Positions 51,720 through 62,831 of a DNA stretch of 64,000 nt are shown piece by piece; within the stretch, counting starts at the first letter, position 1; each line of letters starts with the position of its first letter. The notes under the pieces are model-generated. The model was not told where the DNA came from, made no database searches, and saw only the letters and a list, made by a program, of their open reading frames with translations. The stretch comes from Sinohyriopsis cumingii. Lineage: Eukaryota; Mollusca; Bivalvia; Unionida; Unionidae. The position numbers and the translations under genes are program-made. The stretch covers positions 18,180,043 to 18,244,042 of the forward strand of contig CM068839.1 of the NCBI GenBank assembly GCA_028554795.2. Reading direction: 5' to 3'.

Positions 51720-52745
51720 GTTGTATAGGAAACACCATTTTAGGAAAAAAACGTTACCTTGTGTTTGCTAACCAGAGCAGTTGTCTATGAAAAGGATATT
51801 AGCTTTGATGATAATGGTGTAGGGCCACATTTTTAAATCTTTGAGCAGGAATCATGCTTGGAATTCATGTTCTATTGTCATGCAACAATCTTAGCACAAA
51901 ACTTGAACCCAAACATGAAAACGCACAGCTTTTGGCACAAGTAACTGTTGGAAAATATTTATTTAGACGAACAACAAAAAAAAAAGATAGTGATAGTTAT
52001 ATCTATATTGTATTTATTCTGTGTGCTTGAATTTTATTCATGATTGCAGTTTGTAGTGTATGCTAATGGTCATTTGTAAATAACCTACTTAAATAGATAA
52101 TTCTTGTCAATGTATTTCCTATTTTCAGATAATATTTGTAGTCAAGATTACAAGGCTTTTGACATTATAAAAGTCTAGAAGCGAAATTGTATAACTCACA
52201 TCCTGGTCATCACTTTGTGTCATTAGTTTTTATATAAGGATACGAAAAACAAAAATTATTAAGGTGAATTTTAATGTCAGTCTAATTGCATCAATTTTAG
52301 TTGTCTTCAGAGACATTTTGCGAGGAATCATTTATTTGAATTATTCATTGGAATGTGAAAGTGTCCGTTTACTTATCGGATTAAATGACTACTTACGGAT
52401 TATTGAGGATTCATTCAAAGAAATTCTAGAACACACCATTGCTGTACGTTAAGACTGTGGGTGCATTAGCACATTGAAGATTGAAAGTCATTCGGAACAT
52501 TTCTTTTTTGGACTTGTATAAAAACCATAATAACATTGAACATGACATACTGTACTTCAGTCTCACAAAGTAATTTGTTATAAATGTTTACAAAATGCGT
52601 ATACACGATCCCGATTAAATTCTAAAATAAGCGCACAAGATCCAATCATATTCATCTATTGAAGTGAATACTATGACTTGTTATTACACATATAATAGCT
52701 AAAATCTAGTCAATTAGGGTATGACATGTAGGATATTTTTCTCAG
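51720..52745 (+). other. Sequence between acidic 10 and CCP3
   Basis: Homologous to 61607-62630 at high identity. If acidic 10 is a last exon, the proximal part is 3' UTR and flank; otherwise it is intron. The 62-codon frame at 52264-52452 is broken by a 1-base deletion in the paralogue near 62299, so it is not supported. It ends with acceptor TTTTTCTCAG. Confidence 0.6.
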
Positions 52746-52946
52746 CCGAATGTATCTTGAACGATCTGAAGAAGTTTCTATACAAAGATAAAATGGTGAA
52801 GACGGTGTACCAAACTGGAGAGAAAATAAAGATTTCTTGTCCACTGGATGGTGTCGATGAATATGTATATGACTATGGAACTGAAGAAACATCCGAGTTA
52901 ACCTGCAATAATGGACGTTGGGTTGGAGATATGCCAAAATGCATCG
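52746..52946 (+). CDS. CCP (sushi) exon, copy 3
   Basis: 201 bp, phase 1-1, donor G|GTAGGT. All four cysteines and Trp59 are kept. It belongs to the second CCP flavour: Lys16-Met17, Gln23-Thr24 (YQTGEK), Ser31 (ISC), DMPKCIG. It has a private Val37 (GVDEY). It differs from copy 5 at this residue only, as far as I can see. The antisense 128-codon frame over this exon (52710-53096) is a shadow. Confidence 0.87.
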
Positions 52947-54153
52947 GTAGGTTTCAATATTTGTACTTCTCTGAAGTTTACCACCTCTTTTCAACATGAG
53001 ACCGAAAATATGTTGTTGTAACGTACGACTATAAAGATCAAGGAAGTCCCGAATATTTTTGTAGCTTTGGTGTCCTTCAGATCTCTTTCGCTGCACGTTT
53101 ACAAGTTATAACTGATATCCAGTTTTTCAAATAAACCTTTCGTTGAAAATATGGCATATTTCAGCTACATTTAAAGCGTTTTGATAAAAGGCATAATATT
53201 TTCGTTAGAAAATATTGCATTCAAGGCCGTGAAGACACCGTTGATAAGAAGATAAAATTGATTGATTATCTCTTTAGTTTAATGTACTGCAGTTGACTGA
53301 AAATGAACTGTTAAACGCTTGAGTAACGTCTGGTTTTTCGTTGGCATGTCAATCTTATGTCATCATAAATAAATCGATTGTCACAGATGTGATATTCTGT
53401 TCTACGCTATTTGAAAGTATAAATCGGTTTTTTAAGATGGTGTTTGGAATGTGAACTGACGGTAGACATTTGTTATCTGAACTCATCCTGAAACAGGGTA
53501 ACATTCCAAACTGACATTCGAACAGACGGGAATTAAAGTAGACTAGGTCTCATTAAAAGAAATTGGCATTTTAAAAAATTGAAGCAGCTGTTGTAAAGCA
53601 TTTTCAGAAGAAGTTCAATCATTACTGGACTAAACTGTAGTAAAATTTATATCTTTGTATATTTAATAAAAAGTATTTTAACCACTCTTTACACATTTTT
53701 AAGTCAGATTTTTTAACGGAGTCGAATGTTGTGTACAATTGTAAAACTTAATACTGCAATTCTCCGAAAACGTGCGCAGATAATTAAGTCAAATGTTTGG
53801 TCAAAGCTAACCACTGCCTCACGTTTATTTTTACTGTTTTAGAACGGGATTTCAACTTAAAATATAATGATAAATATCAGATTGCAATGTGAAAGGGTCA
53901 TTTTATTAAACATAATGCACAGTTTTTCACCCCTATTACGGAATGTAGATGTGAAACTACGACACCGTTTCCAGCATTCATTCTAATCCAATGCGATTTA
54001 AATAGACTACAATGGTAAAGTTATTTCTTCAGAAAAGATAGTTATTTTATGTTGAGAAATAAAACAGTTACGAAGTTGGCTGATGACCAATCTGCCGGAT
54101 TTGAACAAAACGAACGAAATATTCACAGTTTTAATCTTTTAATCCACAAACAG
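52947..54153 (+). other. Intron between CCP3 and acidic 11
   Basis: 1.2 kb. From about 53150 it is homologous to the start of the 3.6-kb units, with an extra block at about 53310-53510 that the amplified units lack. It retains the ancestral link between a CCP exon and the acidic exon. No exon recognised. Confidence 0.7.
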
Positions 54154-54360
54154 GTGATAAGGATTCACGTGTCAAATCAACCCCAGAGCCTTATTTAGAT
54201 GTTGTTACCAACACCAACGAGTTAGATTCAACAAAATATCTGACGGCTGAAAGTACCAGCTATACACGTGCAGAGTCTGATAATGGTCGTGTCGATGCCG
54301 TTAAATCCCAACCTGACAGTGGTCCCAGCAATACAACAGAGGAGTTATTTACAGACAAAG
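54154..54360 (+). CDS. Acidic cassette exon, copy 11 (diverged)
   Basis: 207 bp, no indels, no stop, same acceptor (CCACAAACAG) and AAAG|GTTGTA end. Against copy 1 I count 21 replaced residues and 5 silent changes. None of the replacements falls in residues 1-19, where three silent changes lie; the replacements are at 20-68. Sequon N60-T-T is kept although Asn59 is Ser. Read-through would give GCIGNTIL and a TAA, as in the other copies. Confidence 0.66.
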
Positions 54361-57300
54361 GTTGTATCGGAAACACCATTTTATAACAAAACATTACTTT
54401 CTGTTTTGCTAACCAAAGCGATTGTCTATCATAAAGATCTTAGTTTTATTGTTAATGGTTGGCCGCATTTTTAAATCTTTGAACAGGAATCATGCTCGGA
54501 ATTCATGTTCTATGGTCATGCAACAGTCCTAGCACAAAACTTGAATTGGTACTCAAAACCCATATATGAAAACTCACAGTTTTTAGCACACGGTACTGTT
54601 GAGAAACATTTATTTAGAAGTACATAAAATAAGAAAATGCATACATGTTCATACAGCTAAACCCCGTGTCTATCTGAAAGGTAACCCTATGTCGTTTGGA
54701 TATCCAATTTGATATCAATCGGACAGGTAATGTTCCGTCTATCAGAACTGTAACGAATGAAATACGTTGGGAAATGTTAGCATGATCTTATGTGTTGTGC
54801 TTAGAAAGCTATGTGACTAAGCGGCCATATTTTGTCTCATAATTTTATTACAAAAAAATCATAAGACAAAGTCGCTTGCATCAGATATGTAATGCGATCC
54901 AAATAAAATCAAAGATCGCCTCACATGCTATAACAGCTAAGTAGAATGTTGTTTTCATTTGTACATTGTATAATAGCTATAGCCCTTTTTTGAAAACATC
55001 AAATACATTTGAAATGGAAATATTATACCCTAATCTAGTATACTAAGAGCTTCATAAAGTTAAACCTGTTTGCAGATATCATAAGATCAAAATTATAATC
55101 GGCAATCCTATTGAAATTCACCTTGATTAAATAAGTACATTTCAAATTTTAACGGGCGAAGTCATATCCATGATTCATATCTGAACCATGCTTGTGCTTG
55201 CTGCAAAAAGACAGCCTCGATACAACAAAACTCGTTAATACGCGATCAAACTTCGCTTGTAACAATGAGACTATTCATCAAGATGATGAAATAATCGGTT
55301 TCAAACTATCACTAAAGAAAATTACAATGAATAATAATGGTCACTATTAAAAGATATTGCGTGACCATTGATGACAATTAAAATGATCTAATTAGAAACT
55401 TTTAAAGTAATCATTTATTTGCATACATTAGTTTGCCCTTTCACAAACAATGTCATTTGTGCGCCAGGTAATGGTAAAGGTAATTAACTTCCTGTGTTTC
55501 GTTAGTTTGACTACACGAGCTGTCCTTTCTTCGTAGTAAGTCGCATTCCTCTGCAAAATATATCTTCGATGATGTTTTCAACAGGAAAAGAAAGTGTTGT
55601 TTATTGCGTGAAGTAGCTATGAATGTTCACGCTTTCTTATAATATTACATATTTGTAAAAGCATATCCAGTGTCACAAAAGTAATTTGCGACGCATAAAC
55701 TAAAACCTAAGATGTGAAAGACCACTTACAAGACACGTTGTGTTTTAATCATGTACGAGAATATGTTGGAGAATTACGAGGTAAGAGGATTCCTCGAAAT
55801 CACAGTAAAAAAATTGTAAATGTTTGAACAGGATTCTCATGTAGCATCAATTTAATTGAGTTCTTCTTGCAATACTTATACATTTGTATATCGCGCCTTT
55901 CTAACATTCATTGTGACTTGTTAAAATCTCTTCAAGTTACACACCGAACTGGGAGTTAATGATTCATAGCACTAACAAAAACTATGGGTTTTATTCCATT
56001 TTTGTGCTTAGCATTACCTGTACCTAATAAGCATTTATTGTTCTGTTATTAATTTCTTACATTCATTTCTATAACTATTTGAAATCGTGAGACACTAACT
56101 TAACATTTACATTATTCATAGAGTCGCAAAGCTATAAAATCGATCAGACACTATGCATGAATGAACTTTATTTCTACGGTTAGTTATGAAGTGTGTAATC
56201 GCGTTTCAAGGTTCCTAATTAATTTATGCGAAAGGTCAGCGCTAGTCTGATTGGCATGAATTTAATTGCCAAAACGGAAATAAATCAAACAAATGTTGAT
56301 CTTTAGAGTTTACTTGAAATTATTTTATTATAAATAATGATTGCCTCCTGATTGAACTGTCTTTGTTTATGTGCTGTTCATGTATGGTTGATACTTGATT
56401 TCAAACGTTCTGGACTACATGAATCTTTAAAATATAAATCTTAATTCCTAATAAAAGATCGATGAAAGGGAAGCTCATTCAGAATGGCATGACTTTAATC
56501 ACCGACCCACACTATGGGGGAAAATGACTCTTACATTTTACATGTTAGCTTATTTAGTTTTACAATTAAAAGCCGCTTTAATGGCTCTATAAATTGGTAA
56601 TTCTTCATAGTAGCTGAATGTGACACATTTCGCTTTAGACCAATTGGTACTTTTATTTACATATTAGGAACTACAATAAGGTATGGAAAACTAAACTACT
56701 TATGCAGAAAGCTGGTTCTCTTATATTTAAATTTATAATAGCCTGCTTCATTCATCCAATGTTTTTGGACAAATATATGTTCTTTGTGAGCGTGTTTGTC
56801 CCTCTTCATGTGAAGAGATAATCTTCCGAGCGAATCGTGTAAATGGTTCCTTTCCACGTATGCAGCTAAAATATTCGCAACCGCTGCCTCTCGATCGTAA
56901 CGTCTGAATCTAATACAATAAAGACCCAAAGGTGAATGCAACTGGCTCTTTTTTAGTATCGTTTATACTTAAAAACTTAATATGCCTGAGAATTAGTACG
57001 TTTACCTATCAAACAAAGGTCATTGATATTCAACTATCAAATGATACATGTCTATAATTCATCATTTTTTGGCTACTTTTATAACAATCAATGACTCCAG
57101 GTTTTCTCAGCACAGCAAAAATCAGACATTACCAGTAAACTGTATCTTCGCAGCCTATATCAGATTTATATGCATTAATGAGTGGAGTTTACGATCCAGT
57201 GACAATTTATATGTGATAATTATCAGGATATACACTACGATACGTTTTTGTTTGCATGTAATTATATTAGTTGAATTTCCAAGATTTTAGGAACTACCAT

Positions 57301-58475
57301 TTGCTTTAAAGAATAAATCTTTAAATGCCTATGTACCCCATACTCTCCCCCCCCCCCCCAACAAAAAACCCCAACACATTGAATTAGATGTAGTGGTTAA
57401 ATCCACTCTTTGAAAGACACCAGTGCTTTTAATAAGGCACCATCTGCATACAATTAAGTTTTAAATCTCTTTTTTAAGTTCATAGAAGAAGATATCATGT
57501 GAAACCGACCACAAGAAATAAGGCATATTGTATGGCAAGTCCTCATTACAATTGCATCTTGTTAATCCTAACATCCTAAAGCTAAAATGTTAAAACAACC
57601 AAATACCCATTGAAATATGTATACTCTTCTACGTTCTGAACCAAGTCTGTTTTATTTTATTTGTGTGCGTGTGTATTTGTGTGTGTGAATGGGATACAGG
57701 TCAACAAAACTTGTAATGAAATATACGAGCATACAAGTAGAAACTGAATGTTTAAGTACTGCACATCCCAGATGGCACTGATAATGTCATTGATGACGAA
57801 TATGTGATTCCTTCTTAGTATTTGCATTGTCCTTCCTGTCGATGAAAGTTTCTTTTGGCATTGTTTTGTTACTGTACCTCATCCTATAAATGTTTAATTG
57901 CATTCCGAGTGTAATTGTATACTACTGTACCCTGTTGACCCCGTTTATGTCGAAAGTTCTAGAGCCCCTCACTCTCACTCCTGCTTCAATCATTATGTCT
58001 TAGACATACCCTTCTTAAAGAGTTTCACAATCAAGATTAAATATGTGTCTGTGAGATAGGCGTCCATCAAATGTAAGCGCAAATGAGCATTTCCTCTGTT
58101 TTGTAGCAAAAGAAGGCCCTAATGCAAGAATTTAACACAATATGAAAGTCAGTACACTATTTTCCATATACCACTTTATCTAGATAATATTCAATTACCA
58201 GAAAACGGCAACATCGCGTCTATGTGAATGAATGTATTCCAGGCTAGAAAAAAGGACTCTAATCATACTGAATATGACATACGGTATTTGATTCTCACAA
58301 TGAGATTTATTATAAACGTATAAAAAATACATATACACGGTCTTAATTGATTAACACATTATGCACATACCATCTAATCCTATTCATATGTTGACGTGAA
58401 TACTTTAACTTGTTATTGCACATTATAGCTGAAATCTATTTAACTAGAGTCTGATATGAAAGCATTTTATTTCAG
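54361..58475 (+). other. Long intron of the ancestral unit, acidic 11 to CCP4
   Basis: 54361-56940 aligns with the post-exon part of each 3.6-kb unit at about 90% by eye. 56941-58475 aligns with 17860-19350. This is the only place in the window where both parts are contiguous, so it shows the arrangement before the 3.6-kb amplicon formed. It contains the antisense-ORF segment (56696-56941), a C-tract near 57345-57359 and a GT-rich patch near 57660-57690. No exon recognised. Confidence 0.75.
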
Positions 58476-58676
58476 CCGAATGTATCTTGAATGATCTGAA
58501 GAAGTTTCTATACAAAGATGAAACGGTCAAGACAGTGTACCGAAGTGGAGAAAAAATAAAGATTTATTGTCCACTGGATGATGACGATGAATATGGATAT
58601 GACCATGGAACTGACGAAACATCCGAGTTAACCTGCAATAATGGACGTTGGGTTGGAGATATACCTAAATGTGTCG
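58476..58676 (+). CDS. CCP (sushi) exon, copy 4
   Basis: 201 bp, phase 1-1, acceptor TTATTTCAG, donor G|GTATGT. Same flavour as copy 2 (Tyr31, YDHGTDE, PKCVG), with Asp36 and Gly41 (DDDDEYGYD) and Asn55-Asn56 and Val60 as in copies 1, 3 and 5. All structural cysteines and Trp59 are kept. Confidence 0.87.
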
Positions 58677-58999
58677 GTATGTTTCAGTTTTTATACTGCT
58701 TGGAAGGTTAACACCTATTTACAACATGAGACCAAACACCTGTTGTTGTAACGTACGACTAGAAAGATCAAGAAAGTTCCTAGTATCTTTGTAGTTTGGA
58801 TGTACTTCAGATCTCGTTCGCTGCATATTTACGTAACATAAAGTGTACCCAGTAATTCATATAAACATTTCGTTGACGATCTTCCAATTAAGTGCTTAGT
58901 CTATATGCAGGCATAGTCGCACTGTGCTGAACTATGTAAATATGTAAAGGAAGGCTCTTTGTGCAAGTTAAAAACAGGATAAAATAATACACAGTGTGC

Positions 59000-59845
59000 A
59001 TGTTAAGACATGGGCCATGCTAAGCCGATGTGGACCTGAAAGATATCAACGGGAGGCGCTGTAATGGCTGTCGCTGGCAAGAAGTTCCAAAGATGAATGC
59101 CTGTGGAGAAGAGGGAGTTCTTATATGCGTCCACGAAACACTATTATGCCCTATATATGCTGGCATGGCCTCTGGTTGATGCTTTTACGTGGATCAAGTG
59201 CCTTGTTGTTAATATTTCAGGTAGTTGGTTAATCATTTTGGTGCATCGTGATGACCTTGTTCTGATGACGTCGGGTTCTCACGTCTTCTCACTGAAGGTC
59301 CTTAAGCATGGTTGTGACGCTACTGGTTTGTCAATAGTCGGTGTGACATAATCTTACTGCCCGCGTTTGGACTAATTCTAGTTTGGCTGCATTGGGTTTG
59401 GATTGTGGATCCCATAATGTAGAAGAGTTTTCGAGCTGTGGGCGAAAGAGCGTCATGTAGCAGCAGGCCTTGGTGTGTGTAGGGCAGGATGAAAGGTTTC
59501 TTGGAAGAATAGATGTCATCTGGTTTGCCTTTTTGGTTACGGATCCATGCGCGAATTAAATGATAGTTTGCTGTACAAGATTACACCCAGGTACTTGGCT
59601 CTGTTGGTCTCAAAAGCATTGGCTCGTGGATAGAATAGGATATGTTAATGACTTTTCGCTTGTTGGTTATGTGTATGTGTTCGCACTTGGACGGGTTAAA
59701 ATCCATTTGCCATTATCTCTCCAATTTCTGTAACTTGTTCAGGTCTTCTTTTAGTAAAATGCATCTTGTTGGGAATGAATCACTATTTAAAGTAGACAAT
59801 CGTCGACGAAGAGTCTATCCGTGAAATAAAAATGTGGAATAATGT
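59000..59845 (-). mobile_element. 5'-truncated, broken LINE (reverse-transcriptase C-terminal part)
   Basis: Reading from high to low coordinates, fragments in shifted frames give FVDDCLL (about 59800, the Asp-Asp active-site region), KLEEDLNKLQKW-like and FNPSK spacing, AKYLGVIL (about 59590-59615), LFRPQLENSSTLWDP (about 59400-59450) and ELVQTRAVR. A later stretch around WNFLPA lies near 59065-59085. This order is that of the palm, thumb and C-terminal part of non-LTR retrotransposon reverse transcriptases of the Jockey/CR1-like kind. Stops and frameshifts show it is dead; everything upstream of the FxDD motif is missing. The overlapping + strand frame at 59097-59351 is a shadow. Confidence 0.85.
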
Positions 59846-59881
59846 TTGAGGAAGAACTACTTTATTTGCTTTATATTTACA
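59834..59881 (+). repeat. 48-bp inverted repeat, left arm
   Basis: Perfect reverse complement of 60189-60236. It starts GTGGAATAATGTTTGAGG and ends TTATATTTACA, and abuts the 5' end of the LINE fragment. Confidence 0.95.
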
Positions 59882-60188
59882 TTATTATGACATCTCTAAG
59901 CTAAATTATATAGCATTTCGATAAAAAGCATGATATTAATAATACCCTTAGAAAATATTGCAACAAAAGTCCGCCAGAAACCGTTCATAAGAATCAAAAT
60001 ATAATTACTTGGCTTGCTCCTTACTTTAATATAATGAAGTTATAAGGTTGTCTGAAAATGACCTGTTGCACGCTTGAGTAACGTTATAGCGAAGCGGGTT
60101 GTTAAATGAAAACTTCAGCTAATTTACATGTTTGCAATGCAAAGTGTCATCTACGCTTGGTAACTGGAAGACAGTAGGTTGAAAGATG

Positions 60189-60236
60189 TGTAAATATAAA
60201 GCAAATAAAGTAGTTCTTCCTCAAACATTATTCCAC
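60189..60236 (-). repeat. 48-bp inverted repeat, right arm
   Basis: Perfect reverse complement of 59834-59881 across a 307-bp spacer made of unit-type intron sequence. Identity stops abruptly on both sides. Confidence 0.95.
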
Positions 60237-60369
60237 GTTATAGTAGTGGATGGTAAAATTGTTGGAAGATTGCTCCGCAATAAATTTCACATCTTCTGAG
60301 ATATATTTAATGCACCATTTACTCAGTCTGTACTTTTTCTAGCTCTTTTTCGTTTCTTTATGTTTGCAT

Positions 60370-60501
60370 TTTGCTACTACATAAAGGACAATAGTATGAT
60401 GGGTCTGGATCTTCGCAGATGTGATGTGTTGCAAATTTGCTACTACATAAAGGACAATAGTATGATGGGTCTGGATCTTCGCAGATGTGATGTGTTGCAA
60501 A
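60370..60501 (+). repeat. 66-bp perfect tandem duplication
   Basis: Two adjacent copies of a 66-bp block beginning TTTGCTACTACATAAAGG and ending GTGTTGCAAA, with no difference seen. The 79-codon frame across it exists only because 66 is a multiple of three; nothing else suggests coding. Confidence 0.95.
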
Positions 60502-60808
60502 TTTTATACGAAAGAGAAATTTGTGGGACGCGTTTTTTTAATTTAGGAATCTCTTTGGTCGCATATTTGCAAGCTTTGTCGTTGGGAAGTCGATCTTAAG
60601 GCACCATGTCTGAAACGACTTTTACATATGTGATTGTTAATATGGTATGTGAGTGCATGTTGGAATGTGAGCTTACAGTAGACACTTATTTGAATTCCTC
60701 GTGAAACAGGAAAACGTTCAAAACTAACATTCTGATAAATGAGAATTAAAGTCAACTAGTTAGCGTTCGAAACAACTGGCATGTTTGCCTCAAACTATCT
60801 TTACTAGG

Positions 60809-60809
<1 letters not shown>

Positions 60810-60839
<30 letters not shown>
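60810..60839. repeat. (TA)n microsatellite
   Basis: An uninterrupted TA run of about 15 units in the CCP4-acidic 12 intron. Confidence 0.95.
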
Positions 60840-60844
<5 letters not shown>

Positions 60845-61399
60845 TAGATGAAATAAGCAATTTGTAATGAAAATGATCAACTTGCAATGCTTTATTTAGA
60901 GAAGTAAATTGAAGTATCTATTGAAAAACAATTTCTACAGAAGAACAATCATTATAGAAACTAAAATGTAGTAAACATTTATATATCTGCATTCAATAAA
61001 TAAAAGTACATTAACTTAAAAAGGTGTTCCACTCTTTCCAGGTTTTAAGTCAGATATTTTAACGGAGTCGAAGTTTGGGTCATAATTTTACAACTTGAAA
61101 CTACAATACTTCCAACACAGGCTTTAATAATTAAGTAAAATGTTTGGTCGAAGCTTGCCGTTGTCTCACGTGTTTATTTTAAATGTTTTTGAACGTGATT
61201 TCAACTCAAACGAAAATGATACATAAAACAGACGGCAATGTGATACAATCATTTGTAAAACATAATGCACAGATTTCACACCTTTTACAACATTGACTGA
61301 ATTTAGCTATGAAACGTTAATACCGTTTCCAACATTTCTGCCAGACTCGCAAAATCCCAAGGAAATATTCTAAATTTCAAACTTTTAATCCACATACAG

Positions 61400-61606
61400 A
61401 TAATGCGGATTCACGTGTCAAATCAACACCAAAACCCTATTTAGATGTTGTATCCAACATCAACGAGTTCGATTCAACACAATATGTGTCGGCTGGAAGT
61501 ACAAGCTATGCACTCTCGGATTCTGCCAATGCTCGTGTCAATTACGGTAAATCCCAAAATGACAATGGTTACAACAATACAACAGAGGAGTTATTTACAG
61601 ACTAAG
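61400..61606 (+). CDS. Acidic exon, copy 12, with in-frame stop
   Basis: Near-identical paralogue of copy 10: same acceptor CCACATACAG, same start DNADSRV, and the same TAA (61603-61605) after EELFTD. One visible replacement (T21I, CCAACATCAAC). The stop predates the block duplication and has been retained in both members without further damage. Confidence 0.6.
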
Positions 61607-62630
61607 GTTGTATAGGAAACACCATTTTAGGAAAAAAACATTACCTTGTGTTTGCTAATCAAAGCAGTTGTCTATGAAAAGGATATTAGCTTTGATGATA
61701 ATGGTGTAGGGCCACATTTTTAAATCTTTGAGCAGGAATCATGCTTGGAATTCATGCTCTATGGTCATGCAACAATCTTAGCACAAAACCTGAACCCAAA
61801 ACTGAAAACTCACAGCTTTTGGCACAAGTAACTGTTGGAAAATATTTATTTAGACGAACGACAAAAGAAAAGATAGTGATTGTTATATCTATATTGTATT
61901 TATACTGTGTGCTTGAATTTTATTAATGATTGCAGTTTGTAGTGTATGCTAATGGTCATTTGTAAATAACCTACTTAAATAGATAATTCTTGTCAATGTA
62001 TTTCCTATTTTCAGATAATATTTGTAATCAAGATTACAAGGCTTTTGACATTATAAAAGTCTAGAAGTGAAATTGTATAACTCACATCTTGGTCATCACT
62101 TTGTGTCTTTAGATTTTATATAAGGATACGAAAAACAAAATTATTAAGGTGAATTTTAATGTCAGTATAATTGCATCAATTTTAGTTGTCTTCAGAGATA
62201 TTTTGAGAAGAATCATTTATTTTAATTTCTCATTGGAATGTGAAAATGCCTGTTTACTTATCGGACTAAAAGACTACTTACGGATTATTGAGGATTCATC
62301 AAAGAAATTCTAGAAAACACCATTGTTGTACATTAAGACTGTGGGTGCATCAGCACATTGAAGATTGAAAGTCATTCGGAACATTTCTGTTTTTGGACTT
62401 GTTAAAGAACCATAATAACATTCAACATGAGATACTGTACTTCAGCCTCACAAAGTAATTTGTTATAAATGTTTACAAAATGCGTATACACGATCCCGAT
62501 TAAATTCTAAAATAGGCGTACAAGATCCAGTCATATTCATCTATTGAAGTGAATAATATAACTTGTTATTACACATATTATAGCTAAAATCTATTCAATT
62601 AGGGTCTGACATGTAGGATATTTTTCTCAG
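61607..62630 (+). other. Sequence between acidic 12 and CCP5
   Basis: Paralogue of 51720-52745 at high identity. The frame starting at 61741 is open here but not in the paralogue. No supported gene. Confidence 0.6.
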
Positions 62631-62831
62631 CCGAATGTATCTTGAACGATCTGAAGAAGTTTCTATACAAAGATAAAATGGTGAAGACGGTGTACCAAAC
62701 TGGAGAGAAAATAAAGATTTCTTGTCCACTGGATGGTGACGATGAATATGTATATGACTATGGAACTGAAGAAACATCCGAGTTAACCTGCAATAATGGA
62801 CGTTGGGTTGGAGATATGCCAAAATGCATCG
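62631..62831 (+). CDS. CCP (sushi) exon, copy 5
   Basis: 201 bp, phase 1-1, acceptor TTTTTCTCAG, donor G|GTAGGT. Second CCP flavour (Lys16-Met17, YQTGEK, DMPKCIG), with Gly36-Asp37 where copy 3 has Gly-Val. All four cysteines and Trp59 are present. The antisense frame at 62595-62981 is a shadow. Confidence 0.87.

Larger units (their letters stand above)
50834..54360 (+). repeat. 5' member of a segmental duplication
   Basis: CCP2-acidic10-CCP3-acidic11 is repeated as CCP4-acidic12-CCP5-(next acidic, beyond the window) at 58476-64000. The 51.1-54.1 kb and 60.97-64.0 kb parts are close to identical, and acidic 10 and 12 differ by about one codon (Thr to Ile). The two members differ by the 2.2-kb deletion in this one. 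Confidence 0.88.
58677..61399 (+). other. Intron between CCP4 and acidic 12 with nested debris
   Basis: 2.7 kb. It holds a reverse-oriented LINE fragment (about 59000-59845), a 48-bp inverted repeat around a block of unit-type intron (59882-60188), a 66-bp tandem duplication, a TA microsatellite, and further diverged unit intron (about 60590-60770, homologous to 53430-53570). From about 60970 it matches 51094 onward. Confidence 0.75.

Noticed and set aside
52264-52452. 62-codon frame with a hydrophobic start, as a second signal-peptide exon
   Set aside because: It starts with GTG rather than ATG, has no donor in the right place, and the paralogue at about 62158 carries a 1-base deletion.
52710-53096. 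Antisense frames of about 100-128 codons over CCP exons (19402-19701, 52710-53096, 62595-62981)
   Set aside because: They lie opposite clear CCP exons with canonical splice sites; their conservation follows from the exon on the other strand.
60360-60599. 79-codon frame with a repeated peptide
   Set aside because: It is produced by an exact 66-bp DNA duplication in intron; no flanking splice sites, domain or paralogue support it.
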